Source: Flavobacterium silvaticum (GTDB taxonomy: Bacteria; Bacteroidota; Bacteroidia; Flavobacteriales; Flavobacteriaceae). Taken from it: a stretch of 64,000 nucleotides of DNA. The notes beneath the pieces were generated by a model. It searched no databases and was not told the origin of the DNA. It saw only the letters and a program-made list of their open reading frames with translations. Where the stretch lies: contig NZ_JAAMPU010000108.1 in the NCBI RefSeq assembly GCF_012911565.1, forward strand, positions 1 to 64,000, written 5' to 3'. The position numbers and the translations under genes are program-made. Positions 33,931 through 41,223 of this stretch are shown piece by piece (positions within the stretch are counted from its first letter, which is position 1; every line of letters starts with the position of its first letter).

Positions 33931-35157
33931 ATGAAAAAAATCTACTCTTTAGGCGCCGTCATGGCGTTGCTGTTTTTTTCCTGTACCGATGACCGGGATT
34001 TTCCAGCAACTGAGATTCCCGTAAATCCGGAAGCTGTCCTAATCCACTATTGGAATTTCAACAGTGCTTCCGGAACAATCACATCGGTAGATACCGACTT
34101 CTCATTAATTGCTGGCGGCGGCCAGATTTCCTATCCCGGAACCGGCGACGGTTATATGGACGACTTTGATCCGGGATATGATTTGAATGCGAGAAACAGT
34201 GATGCCGCGGGATCTGGAATCCGGGCACGAAACCCAAGCGATACGCGTGACCTTATTTTTTCTTTGCCATCAACAGGTTTCAAAGACCTCGTATTACAAT
34301 TCGCTACAGCCCGAACCGGATCTGGGGCAACAACCCAGGAATATTCCTATTCACTTGACGGCACTAATTTTATAACCACAGGATTGTCTGTCGCTTCTTT
34401 TATTCCTTCCGAAGATCCGATGAGCAATATCGTAGCGATTGATTTCACGTCTGTAACGGGCGCAAACGACAATGCAAATTTTACGTTCCGGATCCAGTTC
34501 ACCGGTGATGCCGCAGCAGGCACATCCGGAAACAACCGTTTTGACAACGTGACCCTTGAAGGCGTTCCGTTGACCGATGGTCCCGGACCAGGCCCGGACC
34601 CGACACTTCACTTATTCCATTACTGGAACTTCAATGCCTTGCCTTCCGGAACACTGACTTCCGTTGCTCCGGACAGTTCGCTTATTACCGGTAGCAGTGC
34701 CGCGATAACCTATCCGGGAACGGGTGCCGGTTATATGGATGGGTTTGATCCGGGTTCTGCGGAGAACAGCCGTAACGGTGATGTTGCAGGTGGCGGAATA
34801 CGAATGCGTAACCCAAGCAACACACGCGACATGGTGATTTCTGCACCAACAACGGGTTATCAGAATATCATCGTAAAATTTGCTACCGCAAAAAGTTCTG
34901 CATCCGGAGCTTCTGTCCAAAACTATAGCTACACATTGAACGGAACCGATTACATCACTGCAAATCTTCCGGTTGTAACCTTTAGTCCGGATATCGACCC
35001 TGCTTATATTGTAGTAACACTCGATTTTACGTCAATCGCAGGAGCTGACAATAATGCTTCATTCGGTGTCAAGATCAGTTTTGCCGGATCTGAAGCCGCC
35101 GGAAGCAGCGGAAACAACCGTTTCGATAACCTAACCTTTGAAGGAAACGCACTATGA
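33931..35157 (+). CDS. Lipoprotein with a duplicated ~178-residue domain, function unknown
   Basis: The 408-residue protein has a lipoprotein signal (MKKIYSLGAVMALLFFSC; lipid Cys18). Two tandem copies of one domain follow, at about residues 37-214 and 228-405. Each starts HYWNFN and contains YPGTG.GYMD.FDPG, R.RNPS.TRD, YSL/YTL.GT and ends AAG.SGNNRFDN.T.EG. A Pro/Gly linker (GPGPGPDP) joins the copies. The fold is probably a beta-sandwich for binding. The stop overlaps the next start (ATGA), so it is the first gene of a three-gene operon ending in a porin. I know no function for the domain. Confidence 0.82.
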   Translation: MKKIYSLGAVMALLFFSCTDDRDFPATEIPVNPEAVLIHYWNFNSASGTITSVDTDFSLIAGGGQISYPGTGDGYMDDFDPGYDLNARNSDAAGSGIRARNPSDTRDLIFSLPSTGFKDLVLQFATARTGSGATTQEYSYSLDGTNFITTGLSVASFIPSEDPMSNIVAIDFTSVTGANDNANFTFRIQFTGDAAAGTSGNNRFDNVTLEGVPLTDGPGPGPDPTLHLFHYWNFNALPSGTLTSVAPDSSLITGSSAAITYPGTGAGYMDGFDPGSAENSRNGDVAGGGIRMRNPSNTRDMVISAPTTGYQNIIVKFATAKSSASGASVQNYSYTLNGTDYITANLPVVTFSPDIDPAYIVVTLDFTSIAGADNNASFGVKISFAGSEAAGSSGNNRFDNLTFEGNAL

Positions 35158-35882
35158 GACTATTCTTTTTTGCCACAGCCCTATCCGTTTGTGCTGTATC
35201 TGGCCTTTTTGCACAAAAGCCAACCCAACTCAAACCGGTTTCATTTGTTTCCCTGAATGTCCCGGAACCGTCTGACATTTGTTATTCCGCTGTAACCAAA
35301 TCTTACTTTATAGCGAGTGACAGCGGTTATTTATCTGAGACTGACCGAGACGGAAAAGTGCTTCAGCAAACACCTTTGATGGTATCTGATTTTGAGGCCG
35401 TCGCCACAGATGGGGAATTCGTTTACGCCATAGATGAAACCCGACGCGATGTGTACTTCTTCAATCCAAAGACGCTTGCCATAGAGCGTGTCGTAAACGT
35501 ACCTTTTTCCGGCGGACGCAACAAAGGTTATGAAGCTATGGTTTACAACAAGGTAAAAAACTGCTGGATCCTGATAACTGAACGCGAACCCGTGATTCTA
35601 TTTGAGGCCGATAAAGAATTCCGTATCACGAACAAAGTCGATCTTTCTAAGATTGCGACAGATATTTCAGCAGCGACCTGGTATAATGATGCCATTTGGC
35701 TGATGAGTGATATGGATATGATCCTGTTTAAAATCAACCCTAAGACATATGCCGTAGAAGGTAAATGGTACTTGCCGGTACTGAATCCGGAAGGAATCAC
35801 CTTTGATGAAAACGGCAACCTCTTGGTGACCTGCGACGATATGCAGCGCCTGTATTATTTTGAAAACCCGGAGAAAAAATAA
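35154..35882 (+). CDS. SdiA-regulated-like beta-propeller protein, exported
   Basis: The 242-residue protein has a signal peptide (MRLFFFATALSVCAVSGLFAQ) and a propeller-like body with motifs such as EPSDICYSA, SDFEAVATDGEFVYAIDE, KGYEAMVYNK, and the closing NPEGITFDENGNLLVTCDD. These resemble the SdiA-regulated/phytase-like family (PF06977). It overlaps the upstream lipoprotein gene by 4 bp and precedes a porin gene by 2 bp. A role in binding or hydrolysing an extracellular, possibly phosphorylated, compound is a guess from context. Confidence 0.78.
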   Translation: MRLFFFATALSVCAVSGLFAQKPTQLKPVSFVSLNVPEPSDICYSAVTKSYFIASDSGYLSETDRDGKVLQQTPLMVSDFEAVATDGEFVYAIDETRRDVYFFNPKTLAIERVVNVPFSGGRNKGYEAMVYNKVKNCWILITEREPVILFEADKEFRITNKVDLSKIATDISAATWYNDAIWLMSDMDMILFKINPKTYAVEGKWYLPVLNPEGITFDENGNLLVTCDDMQRLYYFENPEKK

Positions 35883-35884
35883 TC

Positions 35885-37057
35885 ATGAAGAACTATATAC
35901 TCGCTTTGGCCAGTCTTGCAACGGCCACTTCTTTTGCCCAGCTTACCCTTTCCAACGGACATCACGTACTGGAACTTACGGGTGAAGTTTCGGCTTATTA
36001 TAATTATCGTGAACTTAAAAGTGGTGAGTTCGACCACAAAAAAGACCGTTTCAAGCTGCGCGATGCCCAAATAGAACTCGAAGGTCGCGTAGGCGGCGAC
36101 TGGAATTACGAGCTTCAGGTGGATTTTGCCGATATGGCCGCCCAGAACAACGGCGAAGAATTCGACCCTGAAAACCCTGGATTGATGGAAGCCCGTATCA
36201 AGTACAAAGGATTGCGTTTCATGGATGTCGAGGTCGGATATGGGAAACTGTATTACTCGCGTGCTTCACTTGTCCCGTTTGATTATTCCGCATTCTGGCA
36301 GCGTGCGGAATTGGTCCGTGGATCCATTTTTTCCCAGCGCGATGTAGGTATTACCGTGATGAAGAATTTCTGGAAACAACGTGCGAACATTTATCTGGGC
36401 GCTTACACCGGTTTGGGTGAGAAATCGCTTGGAGGTGATAATGACCCGAGTGGAAACCCGGAATTTATCGGACGTGTCGATGTGAGTTATCCGGCACGTG
36501 CCCGTTTTCGCGATATCGATGACAGACATTCGCCGATTCCTTTATTTGCGTTAGGTGTAAACGGGCGATTCATGAACAAAAAATTGCCAGATGGAGAAGT
36601 CTTCCCTACCGATGCCTATGGCGAATACGGATGGAAAGTGGTCGATGGTAAAAGGTATGTCTACGGATTCGATGCCTCATTTATGTACATGGGCTTTAGC
36701 GGATCATTTGAAATGCATCAGATCAAAGCACAACCTCAGCATGCCGACGATCCTTTATTCCTGAATACGACTCCTGACCAGAATCACGGCTATGTGCTTA
36801 TGGGTGGATATGTGGCCCAATTGAACTATTTTGTAAAAAGTGCACGCACAATCCTGTCGGCCCGTTATGAAGAATTGGATTTGAACGATTTGAATCCGGG
36901 GAATTCACAGCGTATTTCGGGAGCTATCGCTTATCAGATCCAGGGTTATAATGCTATGGTGAAACTGCAATACTTCAATATCATCAAAGAAGAAAGCATC
37001 GACCCGCTTAAATGGGAAAATCAATTGCGGTTGGGAATCCAGTTCCAGTTCAAGTAA
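35885..37057 (+). CDS. Phosphate-selective porin O/P-like outer-membrane protein
   Basis: The 390-residue protein has a signal peptide (MKNYILALASLATATSFAQ) followed by a 16-strand-type barrel pattern. Features of the OprO/OprP family include FKLRDAQIELEGRVGGDWNYELQVDFA, YKGLRFMDVEVGYGKL, and the C-terminal LRLGIQFQFK ending in an aromatic-rich strand. Such porins take up phosphate, polyphosphate or other anions; many annotated members have other substrates. It is the last gene of the operon starting at 33931 and is followed by a terminator. Confidence 0.87.
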   Translation: MKNYILALASLATATSFAQLTLSNGHHVLELTGEVSAYYNYRELKSGEFDHKKDRFKLRDAQIELEGRVGGDWNYELQVDFADMAAQNNGEEFDPENPGLMEARIKYKGLRFMDVEVGYGKLYYSRASLVPFDYSAFWQRAELVRGSIFSQRDVGITVMKNFWKQRANIYLGAYTGLGEKSLGGDNDPSGNPEFIGRVDVSYPARARFRDIDDRHSPIPLFALGVNGRFMNKKLPDGEVFPTDAYGEYGWKVVDGKRYVYGFDASFMYMGFSGSFEMHQIKAQPQHADDPLFLNTTPDQNHGYVLMGGYVAQLNYFVKSARTILSARYEELDLNDLNPGNSQRISGAIAYQIQGYNAMVKLQYFNIIKEESIDPLKWENQLRLGIQFQFK

Positions 37058-37076
37058 GTGAATACTTTACCATAGG

Positions 37077-37108
37077 AAAGCCGCTCTTTAACCGGGCGGC
37101 TTTTTTTA
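37077..37108. terminator. Bidirectional-type terminator after the porin gene
   Basis: AAAGCCGC (37077-37084) pairs with GCGGCTTT (37096-37103), followed by TTTT. It lies between two convergent genes. Confidence 0.85.
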
Positions 37109-37408
37109 TATGCCTGAATCACCAAAAGAATATTCACGCTCCACTTTGGCTATGCGGACGATGTAGTTTTCATACCACTGGGTTTGGCCTTTTTCCTGTG
37201 CCAGCAAATGTTCGGCGTTTTGTTTCCAGGCCGAAATACTGTCGAGGTCTTTCCAATACGAAACCGTGATGCCAATGTCATTCCGGGCCGATTCGACGCC
37301 GAGAAATCCGGATTGTTCGCGGGCGAGTTCGACCATTCGATTAGCGGTATCGGCGTAACCATCGTTGGTTGTGGTTCTTGTGGATCTGAAAATGACGGCG
37401 TAATACAT
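37106..37408 (-). CDS. ABM-domain protein (antibiotic biosynthesis monooxygenase fold)
   Basis: The frame is open to 37441, but the ATG at 37408 gives the usual N-terminus (MYYAVIFRSTRT). The 100-residue protein has the dimeric ferredoxin-like ABM fold with the markers GFLGVESARNDIGITVSYWKDLDSISAWKQNAEH. Members include small quinol or haem monooxygenases and many proteins of unknown role. No cofactor or substrate can be inferred. Confidence 0.82.
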   Translation of the reverse strand: MYYAVIFRSTRTTTNDGYADTANRMVELAREQSGFLGVESARNDIGITVSYWKDLDSISAWKQNAEHLLAQEKGQTQWYENYIVRIAKVEREYSFGDSGI

Positions 37409-37435
37409 GGTTGAAAGATGATTTGAATAAAGTTC

Positions 37436-37558
37436 CCGCATGAGCGATGCGAGCGGTTATCCTTTTGTGACAACTGAATGCCTGTAAAATTCCTTTTGCT
37501 TATTTTTATTTTGACGGTCAAAAAAAATCAGCACAAAAGATAGAAGCGGGCAGCGCGG
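37436..37558 (+). repeat. GAGCGGTTATCCTT-type hairpin element, copy 2
   Basis: GAGCGGTTATCCTTTTGTG at the left is matched at the right by CACAAAAGATAGAAGCGGGCAGCG. CTTTTGTG and CACAAAAG form an 8-bp stem. Elements with the pattern GCGG.ATCCTTTT...AAAAGATA..AGCGG recur at 33395 and 39943. Confidence 0.55.
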
Positions 37559-37619
37559 CGGCGGCTTAGCAAAACAAGGCTCTGCCTTAGTTTTGGTTAG
37601 CCGGCGACATGCCAAAACC

Positions 37620-37650
37620 ATTATTAATTATTACTTGTTAATTAGTATTT
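37620..37650. repeat. Heptanucleotide array beside the mazG stop codon
   Basis: Units ATTATTA, ATTATTA, CTTGTTA, ATTAGTA lie just downstream of the minus-strand mazG stop codon. Confidence 0.65.
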
Positions 37651-37652
37651 AA

Positions 37653-38426
37653 TCAACCCAGCTTCTTCGCCTCATTCCAGAAAACATCCATTTCCGCAAG
37701 TGTCATTTCACTCAGTGGTTTTCCGATTTCGGAGGCGCGGCTTTCGAGATGCTGGAACCGATGAATGAATTTTTTGTTCGTGCGTTCGAGGGCATCTTCC
37801 GGGTTTATATCGAGGAATCGGGCGTAGTTGATGAGTGAAAATAGTACGTCACCGAATTCGGCTTCAATCTTATCCTTATCGCTGTTGGTCACTTCTTCAT
37901 GAAATTCCGAAAGTTCTTCCTGTACTTTTTCCCAGACCTGTTCCGGTTGTTCCCAATCGAAACCGACACCTCTGGCTTTATCTTGTATTCGCGAGGCCTT
38001 TACCAAAGCCGGCAGACTTTTTGGCACGCCTTCCAGCACGGACTTCTTGCCTTCTTTGAGTTTGAGCTTTTCCCAGTTCTGCTTGACTTCTTCTTCGTCT
38101 TTTACTTCGACATCTCCGTAAATATGCGGATGGCGATGGATAAGTTTGTCACAGATTTCATTGGCGACATCGGCTATATCAAAATCTCCGGTTTCACTCC
38201 CGATTTTGGCATAGAATACAATGTGCAGCAATAAATCCCCGAGTTCCTTTTTTACTTCCTGCAGGTTGTTGTCAAGTATGGCATCGCCGAGTTCATAGGT
38301 TTCTTCGATGGTCAGGTGACGCAACGATTGCAGCGTCTGCTTTTTATCCCACGGACATTTGGCTCGAAGATCGTCCATGATGTCGAGAAGGCGGGAGAAA
38401 GCCGTTAGTTGGAAGTCGCGGGACAT
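37653..38426 (-). CDS. mazG: Nucleoside triphosphate pyrophosphohydrolase
   Basis: MazG hydrolyses (d)NTPs to the monophosphate and pyrophosphate, clearing damaged nucleotides. The 257-residue protein has two MazG domains with the metal-binding EExxE/D pattern (LTIEETYELGDAIL, then GDLLLHIVFYAKI; in the second half EEVTNSDKDKIEAEFGDVLFSLINYARF). CPWDKKQT near the N-terminus is typical. It lies in the minus-strand cluster def - DUF5606 - mazG that is conserved in flavobacteria. Confidence 0.95.
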   Translation of the reverse strand: MSRDFQLTAFSRLLDIMDDLRAKCPWDKKQTLQSLRHLTIEETYELGDAILDNNLQEVKKELGDLLLHIVFYAKIGSETGDFDIADVANEICDKLIHRHPHIYGDVEVKDEEEVKQNWEKLKLKEGKKSVLEGVPKSLPALVKASRIQDKARGVGFDWEQPEQVWEKVQEELSEFHEEVTNSDKDKIEAEFGDVLFSLINYARFLDINPEDALERTNKKFIHRFQHLESRASEIGKPLSEMTLAEMDVFWNEAKKLG

Positions 38427-38485
38427 CTTATTTATTTTTTATTTTTATTAGTATTGGGCAGTGAAATTGGGTTTTCCTTAGATTT

Positions 38486-38537
38486 TAGACCTGCATGGTT
38501 TAGTAAACCTGGAGGGTTTAAAAACCTTCCAGGTCTA
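38486..38537. repeat. Palindromic element with nested inverted repeats
   Basis: TAGACCTG (38486-38493) pairs with CAGGTCTA at the right end, and the inner ACCTGGAGGGTTT (38507-38519) with AAACCTTCCAGGT. From memory, ACCTGNNAGGTTT...AAACCTNNCAGGT palindromes are common intergenic repeats in Bacteroidota. Confidence 0.6.
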
Positions 38538-38605
38538 TGATAAGAAATCCGGCACAATTTCAATTACATAAAATCTGCATCTTTTGTTAAAGCTTAAAAA
38601 TAAAA

Positions 38606-38636
38606 AATCCCGCTTCCAATTAACGGCCGCGGGATT
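38606..38636 (-). terminator. Terminator after the DUF5606 gene
   Basis: Read on the minus strand, AATCCCGC and GCGGGATT form an 8-bp stem followed by TTTTATTTTT, 22 bp after the stop codon. Confidence 0.8.
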
Positions 38637-38658
38637 ATGATTTATCAAAAGATGTGAA

Positions 38659-39180
38659 CTATTCCTTCTTTTTTGTCTTGGCTTTTGGCTTTGGAGCTTC
38701 GGCTGTTTCTTCCGTCTTTGCCTTTTTAGCTTTGACTGGTTTTTCTTCTACCACAGCTGCCTCTTCTGCTTTTGGAGCTTCAGCTGCAACAGGCTCTTCT
38801 TTGGAAACCATTCCTTTGGCCTGAAGGATGTTGTACCAACTCAATACTTTCTTGATATCGGAGGGATAAACACGATCCTGGTCGAAATCCGGGAAAACTT
38901 CTCCAAAATAGGAAAGCAATTCGGCGTTGTCTGACTTTGGGGACAAAGCAGGTCCTTCATTTTCTTTTTTTGCGATACTGCGCATTACTTCGGACAGGGG
39001 TTTTTCGCCAGAAACCGAATACATCGAAATCTCCGACAACAGGCTTACATTATTGCGCAACCCGACTGTTACTTTTTTTCCATCGAGCAAGGATTCGGCT
39101 ACAAAGCCTGTACGGGTTTGGATTTTCAATTCATATAAACCCGGTTTTCCGGAAATTGCGAGGATTTTGTCTACGTTCAT
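38659..39180 (-). CDS. DUF5606 domain protein
   Basis: The 173-residue protein has an N-terminal domain (about residues 1-120; ILAISGKPGLYELKIQTRTGFVAESL, ISMYSVSGEKPL, VYPSDIKKVLSWYNIL) that I recognise as DUF5606. A low-complexity Ala/Glu/Lys tail ends in KKKE. The function is unknown. Its position between def and mazG is conserved in flavobacteria, suggesting a household role. Confidence 0.85.
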   Translation of the reverse strand: MNVDKILAISGKPGLYELKIQTRTGFVAESLLDGKKVTVGLRNNVSLLSEISMYSVSGEKPLSEVMRSIAKKENEGPALSPKSDNAELLSYFGEVFPDFDQDRVYPSDIKKVLSWYNILQAKGMVSKEEPVAAEAPKAEEAAVVEEKPVKAKKAKTEETAEAPKPKAKTKKKE

Positions 39181-39187
39181 TCTTGAA

Positions 39188-39215
39188 GTCGAAAGCCGAA
39201 AGTCGAAAGTCGAAA
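39188..39215 (+). repeat. GTCGAAA heptamer array
   Basis: Four units (GTCGAAA, GCCGAAA, GTCGAAA, GTCGAAA) directly upstream of the DUF5606 start, with the same 7-bp period as the RTTAAYN arrays but a different sequence. Confidence 0.75.
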
Positions 39216-39235
39216 GACTATGACAGCGAGCTTTA

Positions 39236-39267
39236 ATTATTAATTGTTACTTATTACTTATTAATTA
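39236..39267. repeat. Heptanucleotide array overlapping the def stop codon
   Basis: Units ATTATTA, ATTGTTA, CTTATTA, CTTATTA, then ATTA. The def stop codon (complement of 39265-39267) lies at its edge. Confidence 0.7.
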
Positions 39268-39852
39268 CCTTCCTTTTTTGGCGACAAACTTCATCCTGTA
39301 ATCCGGACGTGTTTTACCATCCATGATGTTTTGAAGCTTTCGTTTGATGAGCTGTTTTTTCAACCCGGAAATCCGGTCGGTGAATAGAATTCCTTCAATA
39401 TGATCATACTCATGTTGGATGACACGCGCAATCAGTCCTGAATAGACATCGGTTCTTCTGTTGAAATTCTCATCATCATATTCAATCGTGATGGTTTCGT
39501 GCCGATAGACGTCTTCACGGACTTCGGGAATACTCAGGCAGCCTTCATTGAACCCCCATTCCTCGCCTTCTTCCTTAAGGATTTTGGCGTTGATGAATGT
39601 CTTTTTAAAGTTCTTTAGCAAATCCTGCTCTTCCTGAGGCAAATCGTCATCTTCCCCGAATGGAGACGTATCGATCACAAACAAACGCACCGATTGCCCA
39701 ATTTGAGGAGCAGCCAGCCCGACGCCGTAAGCATTGTACATAGTCTCGTACATATCGGCCACCAGCTGTTGCAGTCCCAAAAAATCGGCAGAAATGGGCT
39801 CGCACACTTTGCGCAGCACTGGGTCGCCATAAGCTATGATAGGTAAAATCAT
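39265..39852 (-). CDS. def: Peptide deformylase
   Basis: Def removes the N-formyl group from new proteins. The 195-residue enzyme has all three motifs: GVGLAAPQ (43-50), EGCLS (103-107) with the metal-binding Cys, and HEYDH (147-151) with the two metal-binding His and the catalytic Glu. The start codon is only 4 bp from a perfect -7 box, so a leaderless message is likely. Confidence 0.97.
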   Translation of the reverse strand: MILPIIAYGDPVLRKVCEPISADFLGLQQLVADMYETMYNAYGVGLAAPQIGQSVRLFVIDTSPFGEDDDLPQEEQDLLKNFKKTFINAKILKEEGEEWGFNEGCLSIPEVREDVYRHETITIEYDDENFNRRTDVYSGLIARVIQHEYDHIEGILFTDRISGLKKQLIKRKLQNIMDGKTRPDYRMKFVAKKGR

Positions 39853-39856
39853 GGCG

Positions 39857-39864
39857 CAAATATA
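39857..39864 (-). promoter_or_regulatory. -7 box of def
   Basis: On the minus strand TATATTTG matches TAnnTTTG and ends 4 bp before the ATG at 39852. Confidence 0.6.
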
Positions 39865-39942
39865 AGGAAATAGGGTAAAGTCCTAAAGCCTGCAGCCCAT
39901 AAAGTCGTAAAGAGCTGTAATGATTGCAGATAGATTTTTTCA

Positions 39943-40015
39943 GCAGCTGTTCCCGCTGCCCGCTATCAGTTTTCTTAACCGGCTTTTCTAAAAGCTGGCC
40001 GCTTGCATCGGGGCT
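39943..40015 (-). repeat. GCGG-type hairpin element, copy 3
   Basis: On the minus strand AGCCCCGATGCAAGCGGCCA leads to an inner hairpin (CAGCTTTT ... AAAACTG) and then ATAGCGGGCAGCGGGAACAG. The arrangement parallels 37436-37558. It lies downstream of the XRE-type gene. Confidence 0.5.
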
Positions 40016-40197
40016 AGGCGACAGACTTCGTAAAACCTTTTTTTTAGAAGTTGCCCCTGCCACCCTATAAAGGTTAATCTTCCCCAAAACACCCAAGTAC
40101 ATTTTTATATGTAAAACCTTAAAAAACAATATCGTGTGAACTTTTCCGTGGGAGAAAATCTTCACACAGAAAAATTCACACAAATTTTAAATGAGAA

Positions 40198-40401
40198 CTA
40201 CTCCCGATATTCCAGAATATCCCCGGGCTGACAATCCAAAGCTTTACAGATCGCCTCAAGCGTATTGAACCGAACCGCTTTGGCCTTGCCGGTTTTGAGG
40301 ATCGATAAATTCGAAAGCGTCAGGTCTACCTTCTCGGAGAGTTCATTGAGTGACATCTTTCGCTTTGCCATCATCACGTCTAAGTTTACGATTATCGGCA
40401 T
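40198..40401 (-). CDS. Small XRE-family regulator (YozG-like)
   Basis: The 67-residue protein is a single Cro/C1-type helix-turn-helix (KRKMSLNELSEKVDLTLSNLSILKTGKAKAVRFNTLEAICKAL in the centre; CQPGDILEY at the end). It lies 3 bp after a DUF2975 membrane protein gene on the same strand. This two-gene unit is widespread, and the membrane protein is thought to act with the regulator. What it responds to is not known. Confidence 0.9.
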   Translation of the reverse strand: MPIIVNLDVMMAKRKMSLNELSEKVDLTLSNLSILKTGKAKAVRFNTLEAICKALDCQPGDILEYRE

Positions 40402-40404
40402 GGC

Positions 40405-40947
40405 TCAAATAGTTAGGTCACTTTCATGCTGCAACTCGATTCCTTTTCGGAAAATCTGGGCGATGACTAGCAGCAAAACTCCGGAGAATAACCAAACATC
40501 GGCTCCGCCAAGCTGCAACGCCTGTGAATCTGGCATAGTTATATTTTTGGAAGAAAGCCACAGCGCATATTTGCTGCCCCAATCTGAAAATAATCCGGCT
40601 CCGAAACACAGATACGAAAGATTCGAAATGAAACGTCCGGTCTCAGGCGTGAACGGTCGCGATAAATCAAGTTTCTTATCGTGCAGGATCATTACAATCA
40701 AATAGAACATGAGTGCTTTCATGCATCCGACGATTGTCATAAAAGTCAATTGGACCAGATAGTGCCCGGCATCGAAATGATATAATTCCGAAAGCTTGAA
40801 ATAATCGGCCGCTGCAGGATTGAAAGTCGTTGTGTAAATCCCGTTGAAAATAAAACTTCCGGCATCGACACATAAACCGGTAAGAATAATCCAGGACAGC
40901 CAGTACAAGACCGTCAGCATGTGCTTTGAAGTGATTGTGATTTGCAT
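40405..40947 (-). CDS. DUF2975 membrane protein
   Basis: The 180-residue protein has four membrane segments (about residues 10-35, 60-85, 105-125 and 145-168), with the motif DLSRPFTPETGRFI on the loop between the second and third. It is paired with the XRE-type gene directly downstream. Function unknown; regulation of the partner from the membrane is a common assumption. Confidence 0.85.
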   Translation of the reverse strand: MQITITSKHMLTVLYWLSWIILTGLCVDAGSFIFNGIYTTTFNPAAADYFKLSELYHFDAGHYLVQLTFMTIVGCMKALMFYLIVMILHDKKLDLSRPFTPETGRFISNLSYLCFGAGLFSDWGSKYALWLSSKNITMPDSQALQLGGADVWLFSGVLLLVIAQIFRKGIELQHESDLTI

Positions 40948-41097
40948 AAGAAGAATTTTTATTGAGGCTAAAGTAATATATTTTTATTGATAAACAATAA
41001 ATTTTTATCTTATTTCGTTTTTACCCTGTCTGATACATAGACAAGCCATTACCAACATGAAGCCTAAAAAGCCTTATCTGGACCACGAGAAGCAATC

Positions 41098-41205
41098 GTT
41101 AACCGTTATCTTTTTACGCGTTGCTCCAAACAGTTCGGCAAAGCATCGGGTGTTAACCGTTAACCCATTGCCCATTGTTAATTATTAATTGTTAATTATT
41201 AATTA
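41098..41205. repeat. Composite of heptamer arrays and CAGTTCGGC repeat before the FUSC gene
   Basis: GTTAACCGTTATC (41098-41111), a CAGTTCGGC-type repeat (41121-41155), GTTAACCGTTAAC (41152-41166) and four ATTGTTA/ATTATTA units (41174-41201) lie in series and lead into the promoter. Confidence 0.75.
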
Positions 41206-41211
41206 CCCTTC

Positions 41212-41219
41212 TATCTTTA
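41212..41219 (+). promoter_or_regulatory. -7-like box of the FUSC gene
   Basis: TATCTTTA, one base off TAnnTTTG, ends 4 bp before the ATG at 41224 and follows a heptamer array. Confidence 0.5.
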
Positions 41220-41223
41220 CTCA

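Larger units (their letters stand above)
39853..40197. other. 345-bp intergenic region upstream of def
   Basis: It holds the def promoter at the left and a GCGG/GGGAACAGCT-type hairpin element at 39943-40015. The rest (40016-40197) shows no gene and no recognised element. Confidence 0.55.
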
